From Corynebacterium meridianum (GTDB taxonomy: Bacteria; Actinomycetota; Actinomycetes; Mycobacteriales; Mycobacteriaceae): DNA of 64,000 nt. This document shows positions 28,119-36,540 of this stretch, piece by piece. The position numbers and the translations under genes were made by a program. The stretch is taken from contig NZ_JAEIOS010000009.1 of NCBI RefSeq assembly GCF_016342265.1, forward strand, positions 186,001 to 250,000, written 5' to 3'. Under the pieces are notes generated by a model, which had not been told where the DNA came from, did no database searches, and was given only the letters and a program-made list of their open reading frames with translations. How positions within the stretch are numbered: position 1 is the stretch's first letter; each line of letters begins with the position of its first letter.

Positions 28119-30749
28119 TCATCCCCGCAGCTGCGACATGGTCAGGTGTCTGCGCCCCGGGACGTGGTCGTACCGGGCCGGCACGCAGGTGAGGACGAAC
28201 ACCTGCCCCTCCTTTCCGGCGTCCGCGAGGACCGCCGCCATGCGGCGGAGGCGCCCGCTGTCCGTGCTCCCCAGCGCATCGTCGATGAAGACGGGAACCC
28301 CGTCATCCTGTCCGACGAGTTCGGCGATGGACAGCCGGACGAGAATCCCGATCTGTTCCCGTGCACCTCCCGACAGAGAGTCGACGTCGACGGTCGACTG
28401 TCCGAGGGTACGGTCCGCGACCGCGAGGTCCTCCGTCAACCCGAAACTCACGTCGGGGCCGAACACGGTCGCCGCCATCGTCGTGAGTCGTCGGGCGAAC
28501 GGCTCCGCGTACCGGCGGCGCGCCTCGGCCCGGTGACGGAGAAGCACCTCCCGCAGTCTCCCGGCGGCATCCGCGCGACGGAGGGTCGATGAAAGTGTCT
28601 CGCGGGCCCGGCGTTCAGCCGACGTGGCCTTCTCCAGGCGCTCTTCGGCGCCCGTTGCCTGCTCGATCCGCCCCCTGTTCTCAGCGACCGCGCGTTCCGC
28701 CTGCCGGATCGTCTCATCGATCGACCGCACCTGCGCTTCAGCACCCCGGAGCAGTTTCTCGACGAGCCCGGGATTCACCGCCTGCAGCTCCGACTCCGCG
28801 GCCTCGAGCTCGCCGGCGGCCGCATCCCTCACCTCCGTCTGTTTCGCGATGAGCTCCTCCAGATCCTCTTCAGTCGGTTCCGGTGTGCCCGGAGTCGCTC
28901 CACCGAGGGCCTCCTCCGCCCGGGTGAGCCCGGCGCGGGAGGACTCGATCCTCGCGTCGTGGACGGCCAGGGCCCCCTTCGCCCGTCGTTCCGATTGAGC
29001 GGACAACCGGGTCCTGAGCAGTGCGACGCGGTTCTCCACCTCCAGCCTGGAGGCCTTCGCCTCCTCGAGGGCGTCCTCCGCTTCCCCGGGATCGGGCTGC
29101 TCTGTCCCGGTCCGGTCCCCGGGATCGCCGAGTGCGGCCAACTCGTGTCTCATCTCGTGCTCATCCCTCCCCGCGAGAGTGGCCTGTCGCTCCCTCCGGA
29201 GGGTCTCAAGCTCCCGCTGCCTCGTCTGATGCTCCGCGAGCCTTTTCCTGGCCGTGTCGACATTCGGACATTCCAGGGCCAGGAGGATCTCCGCGAGTGA
29301 TTGTTCCGCCGCGCTGACGTCCGCGTTTGCTCCCTCGATCCCTGCGCCCGGAGTGATGACCGCTGTCACCCCCGATGCCGTGAACGTCATCGTCTCGGTC
29401 ACATCGTAGGAACGCCCGTCACCGTCCAGGGTGACGGTGACGCCGTCAACGGTGACGGGGGTCGGTTCCTCCGCCGTCAGGGAGATCTCAGCGGAGGCCG
29501 AGTCCCTTCTGCTGCGGGCGAGCCTGAGCTCGAGTTCCGCGTTCTCCGCGGCGGTGACCTCCTCCTCGGTGACCACGTTCTCCGCCAACTGCGCCCGAAG
29601 CTCCGACATGCGCCCGTCGAAGACCTCCAGTTCCCGGAGGACACCCTCCAGTTCCGTCCGGCGTAGAGCGGCGCGCACCTCCCGGTGCCGGCGCTCACCG
29701 GCGCCCACCACCGCCGTGGCTTCCTCGAGTTCCTCCTCGGCGCTCCGGAGTTCCGCCCGCAGCCCGTCGATCCGGTCCTGCTCCCGTGCTGCGGCCTCCG
29801 CGAGTTCGGTGCGCGCATCGGTGAGGGCGGCGAGCTCCTCCTTCATGGTGGACACCTGGGACCTGAGTTCCCTCCGGCGACGCAGGTTGGCCAGCGACGC
29901 CTCGAGGGTCGCCGAGGCCGCGGTGAGGGAGTTCTCCGCCGCCTTCACCCGGGCCTCCGCCCGTTCCGCCCGCTCCGCGGCTTCGCGGAGTTCCGCGCGT
30001 TCCTTCACGGCGTCGGGACGACGCCCCCTGGCCGCCGCCTCCTCCTCCGACCGACGCCGGACCTCCTCCACGTAGCGGGCCAGCCTGTCGACGTCCCCGG
30101 TGGCGTCCTCGAGCTCCTCGGCGGCGGCGTCCGCGGCGTTCCGCGCGGCCTTGAGTTCCCCCGTCTCCGTCCCACGGGTGGTGGTGTAGTAGCGCTCGTA
30201 CTCCTGCTCCACCCGACGCAGTAGTTGTTCCCCCTCCCCCGCCGTGTCGGCGTCGGATCCCGATTCGCCGGAGCCGCCGAGTGCCCTGGCGAGCGACGGA
30301 ACACCGGCTGTCGAGACTGCGGCATCCAGTTCACCCTGCCTGACGAAGAGCACGTCCATGAGGGCGGTGTCGAGGTGCTCGTCGAGGATCGCGCTCAGCC
30401 GGTCCTCGGCCTCCCGTCCGGTCAGATTCTCCGGCCGGGGTTTCCGCACGGTGAGCACGGCGGACTTCTGGCGGAGATAGGTCTTGGTGACCGTGAATGA
30501 GTAGGGCCCGACCGTCGCGGTGAGTTCGATGCGGGGCGCGACGTCCTCCCCGACGGGCTGCAGGGACCGGATCTCCCTGCGGTTGCTGGAATGCGGGACG
30601 GTGAGCACCGTTCGCACGGACTCGAGAATGGTCGACTTCCCCTGCTCGTTGTCACCGCTGATGACGATGAGTCCGGTCTCTGGAAGATCGCCGAGCTCCA
30701 GGTGACCGATCCCGCGGACGTTGTCGAGGATGATCGAGTGGATACGCAT
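28119..30749 (-). CDS. SMC/Rad50-like ATPase without zinc hook (AAA ATPase, YhaN/SbcC-like)
   Basis: An 876-residue chromosome-processing ATPase. Walker A GDNEQGKST is at 32-40, a Q-loop-like LFVRQGELD near 134, the ABC signature SLSGGARE at 791-798 and Walker B VFIDDAL at 820-826. Two long coiled-coil arms rich in Ala, Glu and Arg run from about 170-420 and 500-760. The CxxC zinc hook of SbcC/Rad50 is absent. In its place, residues about 419-472 form a beta-rich, Thr/Val-rich insertion. This sets it apart from canonical SbcC and nearer to YhaN-type partners of YhaO nucleases. The ATG at 30749 is 1 base past the stop of the partner nuclease gene. Confidence 0.85.
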   Translation of the reverse strand: MRIHSIILDNVRGIGHLELGDLPETGLIVISGDNEQGKSTILESVRTVLTVPHSSNRREIRSLQPVGEDVAPRIELTATVGPYSFTVTKTYLRQKSAVLTVRKPRPENLTGREAEDRLSAILDEHLDTALMDVLFVRQGELDAAVSTAGVPSLARALGGSGESGSDADTAGEGEQLLRRVEQEYERYYTTTRGTETGELKAARNAADAAAEELEDATGDVDRLARYVEEVRRRSEEEAAARGRRPDAVKERAELREAAERAERAEARVKAAENSLTAASATLEASLANLRRRRELRSQVSTMKEELAALTDARTELAEAAAREQDRIDGLRAELRSAEEELEEATAVVGAGERRHREVRAALRRTELEGVLRELEVFDGRMSELRAQLAENVVTEEEVTAAENAELELRLARSRRDSASAEISLTAEEPTPVTVDGVTVTLDGDGRSYDVTETMTFTASGVTAVITPGAGIEGANADVSAAEQSLAEILLALECPNVDTARKRLAEHQTRQRELETLRRERQATLAGRDEHEMRHELAALGDPGDRTGTEQPDPGEAEDALEEAKASRLEVENRVALLRTRLSAQSERRAKGALAVHDARIESSRAGLTRAEEALGGATPGTPEPTEEDLEELIAKQTEVRDAAAGELEAAESELQAVNPGLVEKLLRGAEAQVRSIDETIRQAERAVAENRGRIEQATGAEERLEKATSAERRARETLSSTLRRADAAGRLREVLLRHRAEARRRYAEPFARRLTTMAATVFGPDVSFGLTEDLAVADRTLGQSTVDVDSLSGGAREQIGILVRLSIAELVGQDDGVPVFIDDALGSTDSGRLRRMAAVLADAGKEGQVFVLTCVPARYDHVPGRRHLTMSQLRG

Positions 30750-30750
30750 G

Positions 30751-31926
30751 TCAGTTCCCCTTCTCGGCGAATCGGTGGAACAGCCGGAGCGCGTCTCTGG
30801 CGACGGGGTCGGCTGGCCTGGTGTCGGTGCCGAGAGCGGCATCGAGCAGCTCGTTCCACGCGCCGGCGGCGTAGCCGGATAGCTGGAGCTCCCGGAGTTC
30901 CGCGTCCCCCGGCAGTACCGACAGATCCATCAGCCTGGGACGTTCCCGGAGGGAGGCGAACCGGGGCTGCAGGCGGGTGAGTTCCGTTTCGAGCCGGTGC
31001 CACGTGTTCAGGTCTACAGACCCCCGCAACGCGTATTTGACCACGGTCCGGGCCTTCTCCGGGTAGTTCTCGAGCCGGGCGATGAAGGCATCGACATCCT
31101 CGTCGGAGTTGATCTCCGCGCCAATCGCCTCGAAGGTCCAGGTACCGGTATCCACCTGCTCGACCGTGACGGCCGCCGGGGATTCGGGTTCGTCGTCATC
31201 GACGGTCACGGTGACCACGAGCGCGGTCCCCGAGTTGTCCTCCCCGCCCCCGACGGAGTCGAGATCGTGGTAGTCGGTGACCTCCGGGGCGCCGGAGAAC
31301 CAGATTCTCCCTGTCCCACCGACGGGTTGGGCCGAGTGGGTGTCCCCGAGGGCGACGTAATCGACCACCCGTCGGGACACCGCGTCCTCCAGGGTCCTGA
31401 GGTCCAGCAGCCCCGGAGCCCGCTCCCCTCCCCGGTGCAGCACCTGCCCGTGCGCGGCCAGGATGCGTATCCCGGGTGTGGGGTCCAGGTCGTCGAGTGC
31501 CCGTGCGGCGAGATCTTCGCTCGCGTATCGGGCGGTGAGCGGCGCGCCGACGAGTTCGACTCCGGGCGCGACCTCGACCGGTGTGTCGTCGGCCAGGACA
31601 CTCACACCGGGGATCGTGCACGCCCCGTAGAACGGGTTCGTCGCGGTCAACGGATCGTGGTTGCCGGGCAGGAGCCACACCGGTGTCCGCAGCGACGCCA
31701 GAGCCTCGAGCGCACGCCCGGTGGTGTGTTCCGCGAGGCTGTTGTGCTCGAAGACGTCTCCGGCGACGAGCATGAACGAGCATCTGTGGCTGACCGCCAG
31801 GGCGTCCAGGGTCCTGATGGCGTCGATGCGTGCCTGATCGAAACGCGCCTGTGCCTCGGGGGGAAGGAACCAGCGTTCCATCCCGAGCTGCCAGTCGGAG
31901 GTGTGGAGAAAGGTGATCGTCGTCAT
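30751..31926 (-). CDS. Mre11/SbcD/YhaO-like metallophosphoesterase (DNA exonuclease family)
   Basis: A 391-residue calcineurin-like phosphoesterase. Metal-site motifs are SDWQLG (10-15), AGDVFEHN (55-62), PGNHD (87-91), AAHGQVLH (157-164) and ALGDTH (192-197). In the first motif the usual Asp-x-His reads Asp-Trp-Gln, so one of the standard metal ligands is replaced. The first 250 residues form the nuclease core; the rest resembles the capping and ATPase-binding part of Mre11-like proteins. It lies between the SWIM gene (4-base ATGA overlap) and the SMC-like gene (1-base gap), so it surely works with the latter. Canonical SbcD is possible, but the SDWQLG core is atypical. Confidence 0.85.
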   Translation of the reverse strand: MTTITFLHTSDWQLGMERWFLPPEAQARFDQARIDAIRTLDALAVSHRCSFMLVAGDVFEHNSLAEHTTGRALEALASLRTPVWLLPGNHDPLTATNPFYGACTIPGVSVLADDTPVEVAPGVELVGAPLTARYASEDLAARALDDLDPTPGIRILAAHGQVLHRGGERAPGLLDLRTLEDAVSRRVVDYVALGDTHSAQPVGGTGRIWFSGAPEVTDYHDLDSVGGGEDNSGTALVVTVTVDDDEPESPAAVTVEQVDTGTWTFEAIGAEINSDEDVDAFIARLENYPEKARTVVKYALRGSVDLNTWHRLETELTRLQPRFASLRERPRLMDLSVLPGDAELRELQLSGYAAGAWNELLDAALGTDTRPADPVARDALRLFHRFAEKGN

Positions 31927-32765
31927 GTACTGCTCCGGGTTCCGCGGGTGAGGTGGTGGTAGAGCTCGGTGATGTCGGTGACCCCGGCACGGGCCTCGAT
32001 CCTGGTGTAGGAGACCGTGAACAGCGCGTCCGCGAGCTTGTCGGGGTCGGTGGCGTCGACGAGCGGAGCCACCGCCGGGTCAGGGAGCGGCGGCAACTGC
32101 CCGCCCTCCCAGAACTCCTCCGAACTCACCGTCGCGGTTTCTCCGCGCTCGGCCACCGCCCCGCTCATGCTCCGCTGCACGGACACCGGGTCGACGCCGC
32201 GCAGAGCGTAGAGGAGGTGCGGGCCGGCATCGAGCTTCTCCGATGCGATACGGGCGACCGCGACGGAGTGCTTGCACACCGGGGTCGGGTCCGGACAGGT
32301 GCAGTGGAGGCGCAGCTCCCCGGCGTCCGCGCAGAGCAGCACGTCGAGTACCTCGTCGGGGATGCTGCCGCGGCGGACGGCGTCTATGCCGCGGGGGTCA
32401 CCGGCAAGGACCTTTATCGCCTTCTGCAGGTCCTCGGCCCCCCTGTACCCGAGCCCCACGGTGACGGTGAACGGTTCGTTCTGGCTTCCGGCGACCGTGC
32501 CGGTGATGCGGTCACGGTCGACCACCACCGAGAGCACGTTCCCGTTGTCGGCGTAGGCGCGGCCGCGCTTCCGTCGCCCCTCCTCGGCCAGCTCGGCGAC
32601 CCCCTCACCGAGTCTCCGCGCGACGGGACTCACGGGGGCAGTCTTCTTCCGCGCGGTTCCGGGGCGGGGAGTCTCCGTGACCCGGGTGGTGCGTCCGAAA
32701 TTGGCGTAGATGACGTTGTCGGCCGCCGTCACGTGTCCTCTGCGGGGCTTGTCGGTTCGGCTCAT
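31923..32765 (-). CDS. SWIM zinc-finger protein
   Basis: A 280-residue protein with a SWIM zinc-binding motif, Cys155-x-Cys157-x6-Cys164-x-His166, in LHCTCPDPTPVCKHSVAV. The N-terminal half has a basic linker and a beta-rich region (VLSVVVDRDRITGTVAGS). SWIM proteins are thought to bind DNA or proteins and are commonly encoded next to SNF2 helicases. Here the gene overlaps both neighbours by 4 bases (ATGA), so it is translationally coupled to the SNF2 gene upstream and the nuclease gene downstream. Specific function is unknown. Confidence 0.88.
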   Translation of the reverse strand: MSRTDKPRRGHVTAADNVIYANFGRTTRVTETPRPGTARKKTAPVSPVARRLGEGVAELAEEGRRKRGRAYADNGNVLSVVVDRDRITGTVAGSQNEPFTVTVGLGYRGAEDLQKAIKVLAGDPRGIDAVRRGSIPDEVLDVLLCADAGELRLHCTCPDPTPVCKHSVAVARIASEKLDAGPHLLYALRGVDPVSVQRSMSGAVAERGETATVSSEEFWEGGQLPPLPDPAVAPLVDATDPDKLADALFTVSYTRIEARAGVTDITELYHHLTRGTRSST

Positions 32766-35700
32766 CGTTCCGTCTCCTCCTTCAGCGTGACCGGGCCGGT
32801 CGGTGGATCGGCGGCCCGGGAACCCCTCGCGCCGACCCGGTCCCGGTAGCTGAACAGTTCCGCCAGCTCATCGTCGGACAGTTCGGTGATCCATCCCTCT
32901 CCTCCGCTGATGACCGTGCCGGCGAGACGTCGTTTGCCCTCGAGGACCTCCTGGATCGACTCCTCGATCGTGCCCTCGGTGACCATCATGTAGACGCGGA
33001 CGTCCTTCAGCTGCCCGATCCGGTAGGCCCGGTCGGTCGCCTGATTCTCGACGGCGGGATTCCACCACCGGTCCATGTGCACCACGACGTTGGCGGCGGT
33101 GAGGTTGAGCCCCGTCCCACCCGCCTTGAGCGAGACGATCATCACCGGTGGCCCGTCGGGAGACTGGAAATCGGCGACCATCCGGTCCCGTCTGGTCCGC
33201 GACAGTCCACCGTGGAGGAACGGGATCTCCCGGTCGAGGCGGGACGACAGATAGGGGGCGAGGATGGTTCCGAAGGCCCGGTACTGGGTGAATACGATGG
33301 TCCTCTCCCCCGCCGCGGTCGTCTCGTCGAGCAGATCCATGAGTGCCGCGACCTTGCCGGACCTGTGTCTCCCCCGGAGTGAGACCGGTGAGCCGTCCCC
33401 CAGATAGTGGGCGGGGTGGTTGCAGATCTGCTTGGTCCTGGTGATCGCCGCGAGGACGAGACCCCGGCGTGCGGTGGCTTCGGTACCGGCCAGCTTCTCC
33501 TTCACGTTGTTGACGTAGCTCTGGTACAGCGCCGCCTGCTCGGCGGTCATGGGCACACGGAGGATGGTCTCGTTCTTCTCCGGGAGATCATCGATGACAG
33601 CCGGGTCGGTTTTGACCCGACGCAGGATGAATGGGGCGGTGAACGTCCTGAGTCGTTCGGACATCTCCTCGTCGCCGTACTTCTCGATGGCGTTCGCGTA
33701 GTGGTTTCGGAAGAAGTTCGCGCTGCCGAGCACGCCGGGGTTGCAGTAGTCCATGATCGAACGCAGTTCGGACAGCCGGTTCTCCACCGGAGTTCCGGTC
33801 AGCGCGACGCGGTGCCGCGAGGGGATCGCCCGGACCGCCCTGGACGCGCCCGTTGCGGAGTTCTTGATGTGCTGGGCCTCATCCAACACCACCCGCCACC
33901 AGCCGATACCGCTGAGCACCACCCGGTCGCGGGTCGCGGTTCCGTAGCTGGTGATGACGATATCGGCACCTTCCACCGCTGCGCTGAACGCATCTCCCTT
34001 CAACCGCGAGCCACCGTGGTGGATGATGACCCTCAGGGACGGGACGAAACGCCGGGCCTCCGCGGCCCAGTTGGCCAGTACCGCGTTCGGGGCGACGATG
34101 AGGGTGGGACCGAACTCTCCGCCACGCCCGTGCTCCGTCTCGGCCTTCTCCACGGCGGTGAGGGTCAGCAGCTGGAGGGTCTTCCCCAGTCCCATGTCAT
34201 CGGCGAGGACCGCACCGAGCCCGGCCCGCGACATCCAGTGGAGCCAATCCACACCCCGCCGCTGGTACGGGCGGAGCTCCGCGTGGACGGTGTCCGGCAC
34301 CGCGACACGGACGGGCGCGGGTTGTTCAGGTACGGTGGACTCCGGGTCACCGTCTCCGGTGCCTGCGGTATCCCCCATGAGCCGGGCGTGCCACCCGGTC
34401 GCGGTGAACTCCACGGGTGTGTCGTCCTCGGTGGAGTTCTCCAGGGCGAGTTTCCGTAGTTCCGCCGCGGAGAGCACACCCGAGGTGCCGGTTTCCTCGG
34501 AGTAGGCCCGCTCGGCTTCCGCCAGTGCCTTCTCGAGCTCCGGGATGTCCCCGGTCCCGGACATCTTCGCGGTGGCCAGCGCCTCACGGCGGCGTTCGAC
34601 CTCCTCGCGCAGGTGTCCCTCGCCGGCCCGGACCAGTTGACTGACGTACTTCGCCACCCGCGCGACACTCCTGCCGTCGGCGACGACCCAGTTTCCGCGG
34701 AGCTTGATCAATCCGTCGCGGGAGTTGACCAGCTCGGCCATCTCCTCTGGCTCGAGAACCGTGTCGCCCAGACTCAGGCGCCAGTCGTACTCGACGATCT
34801 GGTCGAGGCCGAACCGCCTGTGCGTGCTTCCCACCACCCCCGGATCCTGGGGAGAGGAGGTGGAGACCTTCAGCCCGACCTCCTGGCGGGACCACGAGGC
34901 GGGCAGCATGACGAGGAACCCCTCCTTCCGCAGTGCCTCAGCGTCCTTCTCGATGAAGGTGAGGATCTGGGCACCCGTGAGTGCGACGTCCCAGTCTCCG
35001 TCGTCTTCCCCGGCGGCGTCGCCCCGGAGCGTGATCCCGAACCGGGAATCATCGAGGAGTCCACTGATCCGGACGGCCCGCTGGTGCCGGGCACTCAGTT
35101 TCTGCCAGATCTCGACGGGCCAGATCCCCCGCCGGAACGGTTCCGGTGTCCCGCCGTCCTTGCGCACGCGGACCCCGACACGCCAGAGTTCACCGACCGG
35201 TTCGTCCCCGGCGGGTGGGCGGTCCGTGGTGTCGGCGAGACCGCGGAGAGCGGTGACGGTCCGCCTGGCCGCCGGCTCCCGCGACAATTCGATGACCCGA
35301 TCCGCCCCCGCGGCCGACGGGGAGGTATCTCCCTGATCCCGGTCCGCGGTTGCGGGCTCCTCCACGACAAAGACCAGCTCCACCTGCTCACTGTCCAGGG
35401 AACCACGCCATTCCGTCAGCCCAGCGACCAGACGGGCGTTACCCCGATGAAAGGCCTCGCCGGCGAGCAGGGCACGGACGAAGGGGTGAGGTTCGCGGTC
35501 GGGGGTCGCGAGATCGACATCGGCGAGATACGCGAGGGCGATCCAGTGCGGGAGCACGCCCGCCACCTCTTCGGCTACCGCGGCCGAGGCGTTGACAGTC
35601 AGGATCCTCGGTGCGGCGGCGGCCATGGCGGTCAACCACATGGCCTCGTCGGTGCCCATGATCAACTGCCATTCGGGCCACCACTGGCCGTCATCCCAAC

Positions 35701-36112
35701 GACACCGCAGTGACACCCGCCCGGCACGGACGAACCGCTCCAGACCCAGATACAACCGGATCAACCAGAGCAGGTCGGGGGCGACGGCCGCGCGCTGCAG
35801 CTGCGGTACCGCGGGCCCGGGTTGGTCGAGGGGCGCCAGCTGTGCCAGCAACTCGACCGCCTGAGCCGGAGTGAACGCCGCCGTGGGGACGGTGAGACTC
35901 ACCCGACGCTGCTTCGGGGTCTGGAGGACGACGGGAATCCTGTGCCTGAACGGCCGGCCCGCGAGCGCCACCTCCAGTACCACGGGGAGCGTGCCGTTGG
36001 GCACGGAATCCGGCCCGACCACCCGATGCCCCTCCACCTGTTCGATCCACAGATGAAAGCCCGTCTCCCGACACCACAGCCCGTGGACCAGGTGGGTGGG
36101 CGTCGACGTCAT
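32762..36112 (-). CDS. SNF2-family DNA helicase/translocase (HelZ-like, with N-terminal DUF3670-type region)
   Basis: A 1116-residue Swi2/Snf2 ATPase. The first ~600 residues form the poorly characterised N-terminal region found in bacterial SNF2 proteins. The motor follows: motif I ADDMGLGKT (637-645), motif II DEAQH (744-748), motif III ALTGTPVEN, then the second RecA lobe with FTQYRAFG, SLKAGGTGLNL and the arginine finger region NQATDRAYRIGQ. It should translocate on duplex DNA and remodel bound proteins. The ATG at 36112 is preceded by GAAAAGAC; the frame stays open upstream but is not family-like. It heads the four-gene operon with the SWIM protein, the Mre11-like nuclease and the SMC-like ATPase. 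Confidence 0.92.
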   Translation of the reverse strand: MTSTPTHLVHGLWCRETGFHLWIEQVEGHRVVGPDSVPNGTLPVVLEVALAGRPFRHRIPVVLQTPKQRRVSLTVPTAAFTPAQAVELLAQLAPLDQPGPAVPQLQRAAVAPDLLWLIRLYLGLERFVRAGRVSLRCRWDDGQWWPEWQLIMGTDEAMWLTAMAAAAPRILTVNASAAVAEEVAGVLPHWIALAYLADVDLATPDREPHPFVRALLAGEAFHRGNARLVAGLTEWRGSLDSEQVELVFVVEEPATADRDQGDTSPSAAGADRVIELSREPAARRTVTALRGLADTTDRPPAGDEPVGELWRVGVRVRKDGGTPEPFRRGIWPVEIWQKLSARHQRAVRISGLLDDSRFGITLRGDAAGEDDGDWDVALTGAQILTFIEKDAEALRKEGFLVMLPASWSRQEVGLKVSTSSPQDPGVVGSTHRRFGLDQIVEYDWRLSLGDTVLEPEEMAELVNSRDGLIKLRGNWVVADGRSVARVAKYVSQLVRAGEGHLREEVERRREALATAKMSGTGDIPELEKALAEAERAYSEETGTSGVLSAAELRKLALENSTEDDTPVEFTATGWHARLMGDTAGTGDGDPESTVPEQPAPVRVAVPDTVHAELRPYQRRGVDWLHWMSRAGLGAVLADDMGLGKTLQLLTLTAVEKAETEHGRGGEFGPTLIVAPNAVLANWAAEARRFVPSLRVIIHHGGSRLKGDAFSAAVEGADIVITSYGTATRDRVVLSGIGWWRVVLDEAQHIKNSATGASRAVRAIPSRHRVALTGTPVENRLSELRSIMDYCNPGVLGSANFFRNHYANAIEKYGDEEMSERLRTFTAPFILRRVKTDPAVIDDLPEKNETILRVPMTAEQAALYQSYVNNVKEKLAGTEATARRGLVLAAITRTKQICNHPAHYLGDGSPVSLRGRHRSGKVAALMDLLDETTAAGERTIVFTQYRAFGTILAPYLSSRLDREIPFLHGGLSRTRRDRMVADFQSPDGPPVMIVSLKAGGTGLNLTAANVVVHMDRWWNPAVENQATDRAYRIGQLKDVRVYMMVTEGTIEESIQEVLEGKRRLAGTVISGGEGWITELSDDELAELFSYRDRVGARGSRAADPPTGPVTLKEETER

Positions 36113-36540
36113 GCTGTCTTTTCTACCACCGCCTCCGGACGGGTCACCCATGCGAGGTGAACGGATGTTCGACAACCGCTCATCCCGGACGCTCCCGCCG
36201 GTCGGGACGGCCCGGTTTTTCGACCACCCCCAAACCGGGCACCGACGCGGGGCGGCCGGACCCACCGTCGACACAAGCGGGGACCACGGTCGCAAAAAAC
36301 GAGCTCACCTCGGGTTTCCACGATGCCGGAACGCCAATCGCCCACCAGATCCACGGCAATTGCTTTTGCCCGCCGACCCACTCCAGGTTGCCACCTCTAA
36401 GCTCGTGTGAAACCGTCGTTAAGGCTTGTCTCACGACCGGGGTGTCCCCCGAGCGGCACACGGACACCCCCACAACGAGACCTCACTGCACGAGACGGTA
36501 GCCATCGCACACACCGCCATCAAGCAAACTAGGAGGACAA
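36113..36540. other. Divergent promoter region SNF2 operon / putP
   Basis: About 430 bases with no supported gene. It must carry the promoter of the leftward SNF2 operon and of the rightward putP. The region 36280-36420 is the more AT-rich half. No clear operator was recognised. Confidence 0.5.
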
